Below, piece by piece: positions 1 to 9,360 of a DNA stretch of 64,000 bases (its first letter is position 1; every line of letters starts with the position of its first letter). Both the position numbers and the translations under genes were made by a program. The stretch spans positions 30,368 through 94,367 of the forward strand of contig NZ_OPYI01000010.1 of the NCBI RefSeq assembly GCF_900343085.1. The letters run 5' to 3'. Source of the DNA: Aedoeadaptatus coli. GTDB lineage: Bacteria > Bacillota > Clostridia > Tissierellales > Peptoniphilaceae. The notes below the pieces were generated by a model. It saw nothing but the letters and a program-made list of their open reading frames with translations, did no database searches and was not told the DNA's origin.

Positions 1-1
1 C

Positions 2-622
2 CTGCGTAAGGCGGGCTATTCTTCCGTAAAAACGGCGTCGAATCTTGCACAGGCGCGGTTTCAACTGGCCAATCACCACGTGGATCTCATGATTTTAGAT
101 CTCATGTTGCCCGACGGAAGCGGCATGGACCTGTTGAAATCCCTGCGCAAAAGATCCCATCTGCCGGTGATTATTCTATCGGCTTTAGATGGCATCGACG
201 ACAGGCGGGAAGGCTTTGAGTCGGAGGCGGACGACTACATCGTGAAGCCCTTTCTCGCGGAAGACCTTTTGTGGCGGGTAGAGGCTGTGCTCCGCAGAAG
301 CTTTCGCGAGGAGCGAAAAGGCCCCGTGGATTTAAACGGCGCCCTCTTCGATCCGGCGAAAGGCACGATTACAAAAGAAGGCGGGGAAGAGAAACTCACG
401 GCGAAGCAGTACAAAATCTTGGCCCTTCTCGCCGAGAACTTAAACCGAATCGTCTCCATCGACCAAATTATCGACGCCGTGTGGGAGGAATCCTTCGGTT
501 ACGAAAACACCCTTATCACCCATATCTACCGCCTGCGGGAAAAATTGGAAGACGATCCTTCCAATCCCACCCGCCTGGTGACGGTAAAGGGCTTGGGCTA
601 TAAGCTCGTCGGAAAGCAGTAG
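2..622 (+). CDS. OmpR/PhoB-family response regulator (5' end outside the window)
   Basis: The reading frame is open from the first bases of the window, so the start and the first receiver strand lie upstream; the GTG at 80 is internal. The receiver part shows the phospho-acceptor context LMILDLMLPDGSG and the conserved lysine in DYIVKPF. The C-terminal half is an OmpR-type winged helix ending near TVKGLGYKLVG. It is a DNA-binding transcription factor, presumably phosphorylated by the histidine kinase encoded 10 bases downstream. The stimulus and target genes cannot be told from the sequence. Confidence 0.93.
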   Translation: MRKAGYSSVKTASNLAQARFQLANHHVDLMILDLMLPDGSGMDLLKSLRKRSHLPVIILSALDGIDDRREGFESEADDYIVKPFLAEDLLWRVEAVLRRSFREERKGPVDLNGALFDPAKGTITKEGGEEKLTAKQYKILALLAENLNRIVSIDQIIDAVWEESFGYENTLITHIYRLREKLEDDPSNPTRLVTVKGLGYKLVGKQ

Positions 623-632
623 AGGCTTCATT

Positions 633-1940
633 ATGTTTCAGTTTATTTTAAAAAAATTACGCCGCTTCTTTTTGTTTACCGTGGCACTGTTCTTCGTCCT
701 CGTCTTTCTCATCCTAATTATTCTCTACATCAACTACAATATGAGAAAGCAGTACACCACCCCAAGCGTTGCCTACGACTACATTATGGAAAATAAAAGT
801 GACGACCTTTTTTTTGGCGAAAAGAATCGCCGCTTTCTAGAAGAAAACGGCTTGTGGGCCATACGCATCGACGAAGAGGGAAAAGTGGCGGAGTCTTGGA
901 GAAAGCCGCCTGAAGTGCCCGAATACTACAAGATGACGGATGTGGCCCGCTTCACGCGATTTTATTTAAAGGATTATCCGGTGCTCACCTATGTGGTGGG
1001 GGACGAGCTGTTGGTCTTCGGCTATCCCAAGGGTTCCCTGGACAAGTTGCCCTTTAATTATTACAGTGTGGAACAATTGCTCTTAAACGTGGACTTGGCT
1101 CTTCTGTTTCTTTTTGGTTATCTCGTTTTCGTCTTTTTTATGTACCGCAAAGAGCGGGCCAATCTTTATAAAAACCTGAATCCGCTGCAAGATGCCTTGG
1201 ATAATATCTATGCCGACGACTATGTACCTTTGGAGGAGACCGGGCAATTAAAGGAAGTGTCCCACGCGGTCAACGACGCCAATGCCCGCTATGTGCAGCT
1301 GAGCAAAAGCCAGAGCCAATGGATTCGAGGCATCAGCCATGACGTGCGCACGCCTCTTTCTAAACTTAGCTGGGGGCTGAATGATTTAAAGGACGAGTCC
1401 AATAAGGATGCGGTGGCGACCATGGAAGAAGAGATCATGCGCATCAGCAAAACCATTCAGGACCTGAACGACACCACGCGCCTTCAAAGCTTAAGAGACG
1501 ACCGATTCACTTTTCAAAATCCTGCGCCTATTCTCAGGAAAATCATCGTCGCTCATCTGAACGAACACGAGGATCGAAGCATTTTATTCGACAATCAGTT
1601 AAGTGAAGACACGAAGATCCATATGGACAGCCACCTCTTCGCCCGCATGATCGACAATGTGATCAGAAACAGCATCATGTATCAATCGGGAGACATTCAC
1701 GTGGAATGTTGTGAAAAAGAGGATAATGTCCGTATGACCATCCGGGACCAAGGCGGCGGCGTAAAAAAAGAGGTGCTGGATCGTTTGGAAGCTTCGGATT
1801 CGACTTCCGTTTACGTTCATGGCATGGGGCTTTTGATTTCGAAGCAGATTTGCAGGTTGCATAGAGGCGTAATGACGGCGACAAATAAAGACGGCGGTTT
1901 TCGGGTGGACTTTTCTTTTCCGAAGCGGGCGGGCGAATGA
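633..1940 (+). CDS. Membrane sensor histidine kinase
   Basis: This 435-residue protein has two membrane segments (about residues 12-34 and 150-171) that flank a roughly 115-residue extracytoplasmic sensor. A cytoplasmic HisKA domain follows with the phospho-acceptor H236 in GISHDVRTPLSKL. The ATPase domain has an N box (MIDNVIRNSIMY), a G1 box (DQGGGV) and a G2 box (HGMGLLISKQI). It is paired with the response regulator just upstream and probably phosphorylates it. The extracellular domain shows no family I can name, so the signal is unknown. Confidence 0.95.
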   Translation: MFQFILKKLRRFFLFTVALFFVLVFLILIILYINYNMRKQYTTPSVAYDYIMENKSDDLFFGEKNRRFLEENGLWAIRIDEEGKVAESWRKPPEVPEYYKMTDVARFTRFYLKDYPVLTYVVGDELLVFGYPKGSLDKLPFNYYSVEQLLLNVDLALLFLFGYLVFVFFMYRKERANLYKNLNPLQDALDNIYADDYVPLEETGQLKEVSHAVNDANARYVQLSKSQSQWIRGISHDVRTPLSKLSWGLNDLKDESNKDAVATMEEEIMRISKTIQDLNDTTRLQSLRDDRFTFQNPAPILRKIIVAHLNEHEDRSILFDNQLSEDTKIHMDSHLFARMIDNVIRNSIMYQSGDIHVECCEKEDNVRMTIRDQGGGVKKEVLDRLEASDSTSVYVHGMGLLISKQICRLHRGVMTATNKDGGFRVDFSFPKRAGE

Positions 1941-1954
1941 GGGGCCTGCCTATA

Positions 1955-1983
1955 TTGACAGCTTTACTCACTCTTGATAACAT
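1955..1983 (+). promoter_or_regulatory. Candidate sigma-A promoter for purE-fhs
   Basis: A perfect -35 TTGACA (1955-1960) is followed after 17 bases by TAACAT (1978-1983). It lies just after the histidine kinase stop and about 30 bases before the purE start, which has the strong Shine-Dalgarno AAGGAGGT. Confidence 0.65.
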
Positions 1984-2011
1984 GGTAAAGGATTTAAGGA
2001 GGTACGGATAA

Positions 2012-2503
2012 ATGAAAGTTTCTATAATCATGGGCAGCTACAGCGACAAAGACATCGCCTTTGACGTGATCGGCGCCTTAAAAATGCTCGAAATTCCCTA
2101 TGACGTGGTCGTTTACAGCGCGCACAGAACGCCCAACGACGTGGTGGACCACGTGAAAAAACAAGAAGAAGAGGGCACGGAAGTATTTATTTCTATTGCG
2201 GGAAAAGCCGCCCACTTAGGCGGGGTCATCGCCGCGCACACGACGCGTCCGGTGATCGGCGTGCCGGGAAAAACCTCTGTCGCAGGCGGGATGGATTCCC
2301 TTCTTTCCACGGTACAAATGCCCTCCGGCGTGCCCGTGGCAACCGTTGCCATTAACGGGGGAAAGAATGCCGGTATTTTAGCGGCGCAAATTCTTTCCGT
2401 CGGCGATCCGGCCATTAAGCAACGACTCCTGGCCTACAAAAAGCAATTACAAGACGAAGTGGCGGAAATGAACAAAAAATTGGAGGCTGATCTTCGTGCC
2501 TAA
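2012..2503 (+). CDS. purE: PurE, N5-carboxyaminoimidazole ribonucleotide mutase
   Basis: This 163-residue PurE-fold protein acts in de novo purine synthesis, forming 4-carboxy-5-aminoimidazole ribonucleotide. The N-terminal [10 protein letters not shown] and SAHRTP motifs and the late block [14 protein letters not shown] with [12 protein letters not shown] are typical. The active-site loop reads AGKAAHLGG instead of the textbook AGGAAHLPG. No purK or other pur gene lies beside it, so whether it uses N5-CAIR (class I) or AIR plus CO2 (class II) is open; SAHRTP favours class I. Its last bases overlap the fhs start, so the two are translationally coupled. Confidence 0.93.
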   Translation: MKVSIIMGSYSDKDIAFDVIGALKMLEIPYDVVVYSAHRTPNDVVDHVKKQEEEGTEVFISIAGKAAHLGGVIAAHTTRPVIGVPGKTSVAGGMDSLLSTVQMPSGVPVATVAINGGKNAGILAAQILSVGDPAIKQRLLAYKKQLQDEVAEMNKKLEADLRA

Positions 2504-4169
2504 AATGAAAAGCGATGTAGAAATTGCACGGGAGGCCCATTTGGATGAAATCCAAGTGATTGCCGAACGCCTGAATATTCCGAAAGATAAATTAAAACCC
2601 TACGGCCGCTACATGGCAAAGATCGAAGGGCGCGCCTTTGAAGATCACGACGAAGCGCGGGGCAAGCTCGTCCTAGTCACCGCCATTAACCCGACGCCGG
2701 CGGGAGAAGGAAAGACCACCACAAACATCGGCCTCGCCATGGCCATGGACAAGATGGGCAAGTCTACCATCAGCACCTTGCGGGAGCCGAGCCTGGGACC
2801 GGTCTTCGGCATTAAGGGCGGCGCGGCCGGCGGCGGCTATGCACAGGTCCTTCCCATGGACGACATTAACCTCCACTTTACAGGCGACTTTCACGCCATT
2901 ACCAGCGCCAACAATTTAATCGCCGCGGCCATTGACAACCACATTCACCAAGGAAACGAACTGGGCATCGATCCGAAAAAAATCTCCTTTAAGCGCGTAT
3001 TGGATATGAACGACCGCGCCCTCCGGGAAGTGATCGTGGCCATGGGTCCGAAGAAAAACGGCGTCATCCGTCAAGACGGCTTCGACATTACCGTGGCCTC
3101 GGAAATCATGGCGATTCTGTGCCTGGCTCGTGATTTGGAAGATTTCAAAGCCCGCGTCGGCCGGATCATCATCGGTTATACCTACGACGACAAGCCCGTT
3201 TACGTCAAAGACCTTGAAGTGGCAGGCGCCGTCACCATGCTTATGAAAGATGCGATCTTGCCGAATTTGGTGCAAACCATCGAAAATACGCCGGCGATTA
3301 TTCACGGCGGGCCCTTTGCCAACATTGCCCACGGGTGCAACTCCATTATCGCCACGGAAACGGCCCTGCATCTGGCTGATTACACCATTACGGAAGCGGG
3401 CTTCGGTGCCGATCTCGGTGCGGAAAAGTTTTTGGATATCGCGGCGCCTGAAGCTGGCTTTACGCCGGACTGCATCGTGGTCGTCGCCACGGTGCGCGCT
3501 CTGAAATACAATGGCGGCGTGGCCGTGAAGGATTTGGGCGAAGAAGACGTGGACGCATTGAAAACGGGCTTTGTGAACTTAAAGCGCCACGTTGAAAACA
3601 TGAAGAGCTATGGCGTGCCCGTGGTTATCGCCATCAATAAATTCCCCACGGATACGGAAGCTGAGCTTAAGACAATCGACGAATTGGCGGTTGGCCTGGG
3701 CGTCGACGTGGCCCTTTCCGATGTATTCAGCAAGGGATCTCAAGGCGGCATGGAGCTTGCCGAAAAGGTCGTGGCTCTTTGCGAAGCGCCCAACAGCTAC
3801 GCGCCCCTCTACGACACAAACCTGCCCGTAGAGGAAAAAATCGAAATGATTTCGAAGAAGATTTACGGCGCGAAAGACGTCGTCTATTCCGACGACGCCC
3901 TCGCCATGATCGAGCGCATTAAGAAGCTCGGCCGGGACAAACTCCCCGTCTGCATGGCAAAGACCCAAATGTCCTTTACCGACGATCCCACAAAGCTGGG
4001 CGCTCCGGAAGACTTTACCATTCACATTCGAGACATTCGCCTGTCCAACGGCGCGGGCTTTATCGTGGCCCTTACCGGCGCGGTTATGACCATGCCGGGT
4101 CTGCCGAAAGTTCCCGCCGCCAACGGCATGGACATCGACGCCCACGGCGTCATTACAGGCCTTTCATAA
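2496..4169 (+). CDS. fhs: Formate--tetrahydrofolate ligase
   Basis: This 557-residue enzyme makes 10-formyl-tetrahydrofolate from formate, ATP and tetrahydrofolate. It feeds purine synthesis, initiator-tRNA formylation (fmt is at 12161) and one-carbon or acetogenic metabolism. The ATP-binding loop [15 protein letters not shown] is near residue 67, and FTGDFHAI and [13 protein letters not shown] are family blocks. The GTG at 2496 is chosen because GGAGG at 2482-2486 is 9 bases upstream; the next ATG (2505) would be 18 bases away. It overlaps the end of purE. Confidence 0.97.
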   Translation: MPKMKSDVEIAREAHLDEIQVIAERLNIPKDKLKPYGRYMAKIEGRAFEDHDEARGKLVLVTAINPTPAGEGKTTTNIGLAMAMDKMGKSTISTLREPSLGPVFGIKGGAAGGGYAQVLPMDDINLHFTGDFHAITSANNLIAAAIDNHIHQGNELGIDPKKISFKRVLDMNDRALREVIVAMGPKKNGVIRQDGFDITVASEIMAILCLARDLEDFKARVGRIIIGYTYDDKPVYVKDLEVAGAVTMLMKDAILPNLVQTIENTPAIIHGGPFANIAHGCNSIIATETALHLADYTITEAGFGADLGAEKFLDIAAPEAGFTPDCIVVVATVRALKYNGGVAVKDLGEEDVDALKTGFVNLKRHVENMKSYGVPVVIAINKFPTDTEAELKTIDELAVGLGVDVALSDVFSKGSQGGMELAEKVVALCEAPNSYAPLYDTNLPVEEKIEMISKKIYGAKDVVYSDDALAMIERIKKLGRDKLPVCMAKTQMSFTDDPTKLGAPEDFTIHIRDIRLSNGAGFIVALTGAVMTMPGLPKVPAANGMDIDAHGVITGLS

Positions 4170-4178
4170 GGGGTGACT

Positions 4179-4505
4179 ATGAGTTATTCTTCAAAAATAC
4201 AAAATGATAGCATGGATGCGCTGTTTGAAGCCATTTTATCCTTAGAAAATAAAGAAGAGTGCTACCGTTTTTTCGAAGACATTTGCACCATCAAGGAATT
4301 AAAAGCCATTTCCCAACGCCTGGAAGTGGTGAAACTCTTGGTTTCCGACCAAACCTATCACGCCATTGAAAAGCAGACCGGCGCTTCTACGGCGACGATC
4401 AGCCGAATCAATCGCGCCCTAAACTACGGCGCCGACGGCTACCATTTGGTCTTGAAACGACTGGGCTATTTAGACGAGAAGAAAGACGAAGAAGAAGAGA
4501 AATAA
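4179..4505 (+). CDS. yerC: TrpR-like YerC/YecD family DNA-binding protein
   Basis: This 108-residue protein matches the YerC/YecD branch of the Trp-repressor superfamily. The helix-turn-helix is around ISQRLEVVKLLVS and KQTGASTATISRINRAL. Its target is not visible here. The ATG at 4179 is preferred because AAGGGG lies 5 bases upstream; a GTG two codons earlier (4173) overlaps that Shine-Dalgarno. It begins 9 bases after fhs, so it is probably the last gene of the purE-fhs unit and is followed by a terminator. Confidence 0.88.
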   Translation: MSYSSKIQNDSMDALFEAILSLENKEECYRFFEDICTIKELKAISQRLEVVKLLVSDQTYHAIEKQTGASTATISRINRALNYGADGYHLVLKRLGYLDEKKDEEEEK

Positions 4506-4535
4506 AAAATCGGATCCCGCGGGGTCCGATTTTTT
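4503..4535. terminator. Bidirectional intrinsic terminator between yerC and rqcH
   Basis: A 10-base-pair stem (4509-4518 with 4521-4530, one wobble pair) has an A-tract on its left and a T-tract on its right. It can end transcripts arriving from either side and sits between convergent genes. Confidence 0.85.
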
Positions 4536-4546
4536 CATGAAGAGAC

Positions 4547-6298
4547 TTATTTCGTTTTCAATTTGTCGACGATTTCTTTTTCCGGTGTCACCGCCACCGT
4601 GGAAAAGTCCGTGTAGAGGACGAGGCCCGGCTGATTGGAAGGATGGCGGCGTATAAATTGCCGCTTCGTGTAGTCCACGTCCACGTGGGCGGATTGACGG
4701 GCGCGGCTGTAGTAGGCGGCCAGGGCGGCCCCCTCGTAAATCGTGGCCTCGCCCACATCTTCGCCTTCGGTTTTTACGATGACGTGACTGCCCGGGCCGT
4801 TTTTCACGTGGAACCACAGATCGTCTTTTCGCGCAAATTTCAGGGTGAGTTCCTGATTCTGGCGATTGTTCCTGCCCACGTACATGGCGAAGCCCTCGGA
4901 GGAAGTGAAGGTCAGGTACTCGGGTTCTTTCTTTTTCTTTTTTTTGTTTTCCCCGCGGCCCTTATACTTTTTCTTCAGGAAATCTTCACGAAATTCTTCC
5001 TGTATGGCGTCCACCTCATCAATGGATTCGGCATCGTCGAGATTGTAGAGCATGGCATCCAAATAGCGAATGGTGTTTCTGTTTTTATCGATGCGGCCGG
5101 CCAAAAGCTTTTCCGCGTGTTTTAATTTCGTGTACTTTTTATAGTAGCGGGCCGCATTTTGAATGCCGTCTTTCGTCTCGTCCAGGGGAATCGTCAGGGG
5201 ATTCATATCGTCGTAAAAATTTTCCAAAGTGACTTCCCCGGCGCCGCGCTGGATTTTCCACGCGTTGGAAGAGATTAAATCGCCGTAGACCTTGTATTTT
5301 TGGCGGTCTTTCGCATCCCGCAGTTCAAATTCCATTTTTTCCTGTTTATGAAGGGCCCGCTCTAAATGATTTTTGATCTGCTTATTCAGATTCTGGCTCT
5401 TTTGCCGCACCCGGTCTTCCAAGACCCGGGCGGAAAAGGTGTGATCCAAAAGCGCCGAAGGCCCGTCGTAAAAGGTCTTGCTCTCCTCCGGGTAGTGGGT
5501 TAAATTCACGGCGGAAAAGGCGATAATGTGGCCGGCGTCCGAAATGCTTTGGGGTCTGAATTCCGATGCGGCGATTTCCGAAAAAAGGGAGTGAAAGGCG
5601 CCGTACAAATCTTCAGACGAAAAAAGCTTCACCGGATCTTTGTCGCTTCCCCCGGCTCGATAGGCGATTTCTCTGGCGACAAGAGGCGAGACGCCTAAAT
5701 AGCTGCGGATAAAAAAGTTTTTCAGAGACGTGCCTTCGCTTTCGTGAAGCCGCGCCATAAAATCCTCCTCCGTTTCCTTCAGGGGATTGGTCCGGTCTAC
5801 AATGCCCTCCAAGGTGTAGCTTCCCCCCGGCAGCACTTCCCGCACGCGGCTCATGGAGCGATTGATCCGCTTTAAGGCGTCGAGGATAGTATTGTTTTCG
5901 TCGAGAAGAATAATATTGGAGTAGCGGCCCATCATTTCGATGACCAGCGTCTTTTCCACGCGGTCGAAAAGCTCGTTGAAACCGTCGACTTTGATTTTTA
6001 TAATGCGGTCCATTTCCACCTGCTCGATGGCCGTAATGGTGGCCGATTCCAAATGCTTTCTGAGGAGCATGCAAAAAGCCGGCGGCGTTTGAGGATTTTT
6101 GAATTTTTTCTCCGTAATGTAGGCGCAGGGATTGTTCGCCGAGGCGGAGAGCAAGAGGCTCCCCCGGTCCGTCTTGCTCCTGAGATTTAATACCAAGGTG
6201 TCGTCTTGGGGCTGGTAGATCTTGTCGATCTTGCCGCCGGTGAAGCGACTGTTTAATTCCTCGGCCACCGCCTTTGTCATGGTTCCGTCGTAACTCAA
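4547..6298 (-). CDS. rqcH: RqcH/NFACT family ribosome quality-control protein
   Basis: This 583-residue protein, often annotated as fibronectin-binding, is the Rqc2/NEMF homologue. On stalled 50S subunits the family recruits tRNA-Ala and adds C-terminal alanine tails. The conserved Asp-Arg pair of the NFACT-N domain is at D97-R98. A central coiled coil and a lysine-rich stretch (about 440-455) precede the NFACT-R domain, which contains WFHVKNGPGSHVIV. The TTG at 6298 is chosen because GGGAGGT lies 5 bases upstream; the next ATG is six codons in. It is a single gene transcribed against its neighbours. Confidence 0.93.
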   Translation of the reverse strand: MSYDGTMTKAVAEELNSRFTGGKIDKIYQPQDDTLVLNLRSKTDRGSLLLSASANNPCAYITEKKFKNPQTPPAFCMLLRKHLESATITAIEQVEMDRIIKIKVDGFNELFDRVEKTLVIEMMGRYSNIILLDENNTILDALKRINRSMSRVREVLPGGSYTLEGIVDRTNPLKETEEDFMARLHESEGTSLKNFFIRSYLGVSPLVAREIAYRAGGSDKDPVKLFSSEDLYGAFHSLFSEIAASEFRPQSISDAGHIIAFSAVNLTHYPEESKTFYDGPSALLDHTFSARVLEDRVRQKSQNLNKQIKNHLERALHKQEKMEFELRDAKDRQKYKVYGDLISSNAWKIQRGAGEVTLENFYDDMNPLTIPLDETKDGIQNAARYYKKYTKLKHAEKLLAGRIDKNRNTIRYLDAMLYNLDDAESIDEVDAIQEEFREDFLKKKYKGRGENKKKKKKEPEYLTFTSSEGFAMYVGRNNRQNQELTLKFARKDDLWFHVKNGPGSHVIVKTEGEDVGEATIYEGAALAAYYSRARQSAHVDVDYTKRQFIRRHPSNQPGLVLYTDFSTVAVTPEKEIVDKLKTK

Positions 6299-6334
6299 TG
6301 AATACCTCCCTTTCTGTCTTCGGGTCGTATCATG

Positions 6335-6353
6335 TATAATACCATAGAGGAGG
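6335..6353 (+). promoter_or_regulatory. Candidate -10 element and Shine-Dalgarno of yicC
   Basis: A consensus TATAAT (6335-6340) sits 18 bases before the yicC start; no good -35 is seen. GAGGAGG (6347-6353) is the ribosome-binding site that places the start at 6359. The distance from -10 to start implies a very short leader. Confidence 0.5.
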
Positions 6354-6358
6354 CGTCT

Positions 6359-7213
6359 ATGAACAGTATGACGGGCTTCGGCTCAAGTGAAATCGTCAAA
6401 GACGGCGTGAAGCTGAACGTGACGGTAAAATCGGTGAATCATAAAAATTTGGATATTCGGATCAAGGGATTGGCGGAAGCTCCGGCCTTGGAGCAAATGG
6501 TGAAATCCGCCATTGCCAAAGGGGCGAAGCGCGGCCACTTCGACGTGTTTGTGCGCACGGAAGGAGAGTCGAATACGGATCTTCGTTTCGATGCGGAGGC
6601 CTACGCCTTTTACGAGCAAATATTGAGGGAAAAGGGCGCGGCCCGGCCCGCGGAAGTGGCTTGGCTTCTGGAGCGACCCGGCGTCATTAAGCAGGGAACA
6701 GAGGAGGCCCTTGATTTGGACGAGGCCTTTTTAAAAGAGGCATTCGATGGGGCCTTTTCGGATCTCTGTGCCATGCGCGAAAAAGAAGGCGCGAATTTAA
6801 AGCAGGTTTTGGAAACGAATCTGGCAAAGCTCTCTGCCTACGTCGAAGAGATTCAATCGGCGGCCGCGGATGAAAAGGCGGAAGAAAAAGAGGCGTTCAG
6901 CCGCAGGGTCAAGGAGATCATGGCGGAATATGAATTGGACCTTCCTCGATTTTCCACGGAACTTGCTCTGCTCTACGAAAAAATGTCCATCGAAGAAGAA
7001 ATTGCGCGTCTGATTTCTCACATAGACCAATTTAATGTTATAATGAACGGTAAAGGTTCTGTCGGTCGACGTTTGGATTTTCTCCTGCAGGAAATGTTCA
7101 GGGAAGCCAATACGATCGCCAGCAAATCAAGACATTTGGGGATTTTACACGACATTGTGGAAGTAAAAACCCTCATCGATCATTTACGGGAACAAGTTGC
7201 AAATATAGAGTAA
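6359..7213 (+). CDS. yicC: YicC family endoribonuclease-like protein
   Basis: This 284-residue protein has the YicC N-terminal signature MNSMTGFGSSE and the C-terminal DUF1732 block (GRRLDFLLQEMFREANT, then SKS). YicC proteins have been linked to RNA turnover as endoribonucleases. The start is set by GAGGAGG 5 bases upstream of the ATG at 6359; an upstream in-frame ATG (6332) overlaps the promoter and is rejected. The neighbour is gmk, as in many Firmicutes, but the remA/DUF370 gene often found between the two is absent. Confidence 0.92.
   Translation: MNSMTGFGSSEIVKDGVKLNVTVKSVNHKNLDIRIKGLAEAPALEQMVKSAIAKGAKRGHFDVFVRTEGESNTDLRFDAEAYAFYEQILREKGAARPAEVAWLLERPGVIKQGTEEALDLDEAFLKEAFDGAFSDLCAMREKEGANLKQVLETNLAKLSAYVEEIQSAAADEKAEEKEAFSRRVKEIMAEYELDLPRFSTELALLYEKMSIEEEIARLISHIDQFNVIMNGKGSVGRRLDFLLQEMFREANTIASKSRHLGILHDIVEVKTLIDHLREQVANIE
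7036..7044 (+). promoter_or_regulatory. Possible internal extended -10 upstream of gmk
   Basis: TGTTATAAT (TG at 7036, hexamer 7039-7044) lies inside the 3' part of yicC and could give gmk-rpoZ-coaBC an extra promoter. There is no convincing -35. Confidence 0.3.
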
Positions 7214-7233
7214 AAAGACAAGGCGGGTGTCAG

Positions 7234-7851
7234 GTGTCAAAAGGATTTTTATTGGTACTTTCCGGTCCATCGGGCAGCGGAAAAGGTACCGTCAGCGAAG
7301 CCTTAATGGCGAAAAATCACGAAGTGAAATTTTCCACCTCGGTGACCACGAGAAAACCGAGATCAATGGAAGTCGACGGAGAAAACTACTTCTTTAAGAC
7401 GGAAGAAGAATTTAAGGACATGGTGAAAAACGACGAACTCTTGGAGTACGCCCATGTGCACACGAATTACTACGGCACGCCGAAGGAGTTTGTATTTCAG
7501 GAAATTGAAAAGGGCGAAATCGTCTTATTGGAAATCGACGTGCAAGGCGCCCTTCAAATCAAGGACAAATACAAAGAAGCCGTGTTTATTTTCCTCCTTC
7601 CTCCCACCATGGAAGAGTTGAAACACCGAATCGTCAGCCGCGGCACCGAAAGTGAAAAAGACATTGAAACCCGCTTTGCCAATGCCTTTAAGGAACTGGA
7701 CTTTGTCGGAAAATACGACTATTTCGTCGTCAACGACAAGGTGGATCAGGCGGTAAAGGACATCGAAAACATTATAGCGGCGGAAAAACTTCGGGTGAAA
7801 CGATACAAGAACATTAAAAAGGACATAGTAGACAGAAAGGCGATACGATGA
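7234..7851 (+). CDS. gmk: Guanylate kinase
   Basis: This 205-residue protein phosphorylates GMP to GDP with ATP. The P-loop GPSGSGKGT is at residues 10-18, followed by TTRKPRSMEVDGENYFF for GMP binding and LLEIDVQGALQI. The start is GTG (7234), with an AAGGCGGG-type ribosome-binding site upstream and no in-frame ATG nearby. Its stop overlaps the rpoZ start (ATGA), giving translational coupling. Confidence 0.97.
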   Translation: MSKGFLLVLSGPSGSGKGTVSEALMAKNHEVKFSTSVTTRKPRSMEVDGENYFFKTEEEFKDMVKNDELLEYAHVHTNYYGTPKEFVFQEIEKGEIVLLEIDVQGALQIKDKYKEAVFIFLLPPTMEELKHRIVSRGTESEKDIETRFANAFKELDFVGKYDYFVVNDKVDQAVKDIENIIAAEKLRVKRYKNIKKDIVDRKAIR

Positions 7852-8138
7852 ATATTTTATCATTTGGCGAAATTTCGAAAATTACCAAGAGCCGCTACGC
7901 GCTGGCGACCTTGGTTTCCAACCGCGCCAGGGAGCTGGTGGACGGCGAAGAGGCTTTGATCGACACGGATCTGGAAAACCCCGTGTCCGTTTCTCTGGAA
8001 GAAATTAACCAAGGCGCCGTGAAATTTACGAGCAAAGAACGCTTTGAAGCGATCATGGAAGAAAAAGCTCGCCGCGAAGAGGCCCTTCAGAGAGAGCTTG
8101 CCATGGTCGAAGAGGAGGAAGTGGTCGATGAAGAATAA
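7848..8138 (+). CDS. rpoZ: RNA polymerase omega subunit
   Basis: This 96-residue protein shows the omega family core: SRYALATLVSNRARELV early on, then PVSVSLEEINQGAV, which matches the usual 'A..EI..GKI' region. It assists RNA polymerase assembly. It overlaps the gmk stop by 4 bases. The extra acidic C-terminus overlaps the coaBC start, so gmk, rpoZ and coaBC form one coupled unit. Confidence 0.93.
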   Translation: MNILSFGEISKITKSRYALATLVSNRARELVDGEEALIDTDLENPVSVSLEEINQGAVKFTSKERFEAIMEEKARREEALQRELAMVEEEEVVDEE

Positions 8139-9324
8139 ACACGTTCTTCTCGGCGTCACCGGCGGCATCGCTGCCTACAAGGCGCCGGCCATCGTCAGCC
8201 GATTAAAAAAACTTGGCATGGAAGTCAAGGTGGTGATGACGGAGGCCGCTACAAAATTCGTCACGCCCCTTACCTTTCAGACCATGAGCAATGAAGTCGT
8301 TCATGTGGATATGTTCGATCAATTGAACAATATGGATGTGGAACACATTGCCTTGGCTAAATGGGCCGATGTCATGGTCATTGCGCCGGCGACGGCAAAC
8401 ACCATGGCCAAATTGGCCTACGGCATCGCCGACAACATGCTCACCACCGTGGCCTTGGCCACGACGGCGCCGATTCTCATCGCCCCGGCCATGAACACGC
8501 AAATGCTTCGCGCCGATGCCACCCAAGAGGCTCTGAAGGTTTTAAAAAACCGCAAGCAGTATGAGATTCTTCCCACGGCGGAAGGGCTCCTGGCCTGTCA
8601 AGACGTAGGCGAAGGGAAGATGCTCGAGCCGGAAGATATCGTGGATTACATCCTTATGGCCTTAACGGAAAAGACCATGGCCGGCGTGGATCTTACCGTA
8701 ACGGCGGGTCCCACGAAGGAACGCATGGATCCCGTGCGCTTTATCAGCAATCACAGCACAGGGAAAATGGGCTATGCCATTGCCGCGGAGGCGGCAGCCA
8801 GGGGCGCGAAGGTGCATTTAATTTCGGGCCCGAGCAATTTAAAGGTGCCCAAGGGCGTGGACTTTATTCCCGTGGAATCCACCGAGGATATGTTTAAAGC
8901 CGTGGAAGCGAAGTTTGACGCCACTGACGTGTTGATTAAATCGGCGGCACCCAGCGACTACAAGCCCAAAACCTATGCCGCGGAAAAGATCAAGAAGCGG
9001 GAAGGCGGCCTCATGGCCGTGGAATTTTCGCCGAATCCTGACATCGCCAAACACTTCGGCGGCATGAAGGGTGATCGGGTCATCGTGGGCTTTGCCGCGG
9101 AAAGCCATAACATGGCCGACTATGCGAAAAAGAAATTGAAAGAGAAGAACTTTAATTTTATCGTGGCCAATAACATTACCGAAGCCAAGGCCGGTTTCGG
9201 CAGCGACACGAACCACGTGCACATTTTTTCCGCCGACGGCACCGACGAAGAATTGCCCATGATGGATAAAAGTGATTTGGCCGCCGCCATATTGGACCGG
9301 GTAGAAAGAGACCTGAAAAGCTAG
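8128..9324 (+). CDS. coaBC: Bifunctional phosphopantothenoylcysteine decarboxylase/phosphopantothenate--cysteine ligase
   Basis: This 398-residue two-domain enzyme carries out two steps of coenzyme A synthesis. The N-terminal CoaC flavoprotein starts with LLGVTGGIAAYK and has the catalytic-histidine region VEHIALAKWADV and the PAMN motif. The C-terminal CoaB begins near DLTVTAGPTKERMDPVRF and has HSTGKMG and the lysine motif KSAAPSDYKPK. The ATG at 8128 is preferred over longer readings because GAGGAGG is 9 bases upstream and the N-terminus then matches the family. It overlaps the end of rpoZ. Confidence 0.97.
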   Translation: MKNKHVLLGVTGGIAAYKAPAIVSRLKKLGMEVKVVMTEAATKFVTPLTFQTMSNEVVHVDMFDQLNNMDVEHIALAKWADVMVIAPATANTMAKLAYGIADNMLTTVALATTAPILIAPAMNTQMLRADATQEALKVLKNRKQYEILPTAEGLLACQDVGEGKMLEPEDIVDYILMALTEKTMAGVDLTVTAGPTKERMDPVRFISNHSTGKMGYAIAAEAAARGAKVHLISGPSNLKVPKGVDFIPVESTEDMFKAVEAKFDATDVLIKSAAPSDYKPKTYAAEKIKKREGGLMAVEFSPNPDIAKHFGGMKGDRVIVGFAAESHNMADYAKKKLKEKNFNFIVANNITEAKAGFGSDTNHVHIFSADGTDEELPMMDKSDLAAAILDRVERDLKS

Positions 9325-9342
9325 AACATTCTAGCTTTTTTT
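9316..9342 (+). terminator. Intrinsic terminator after coaBC
   Basis: A stem of AAAAGCTAGA (9316-9325) pairs with 9330-9339 around an ACAT loop and runs into seven or more T. It overlaps the coaBC stop codon, and priA starts 19 bases later. Confidence 0.8.
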
Positions 9343-9360
9343 GTATTATAGGGAGCGACT

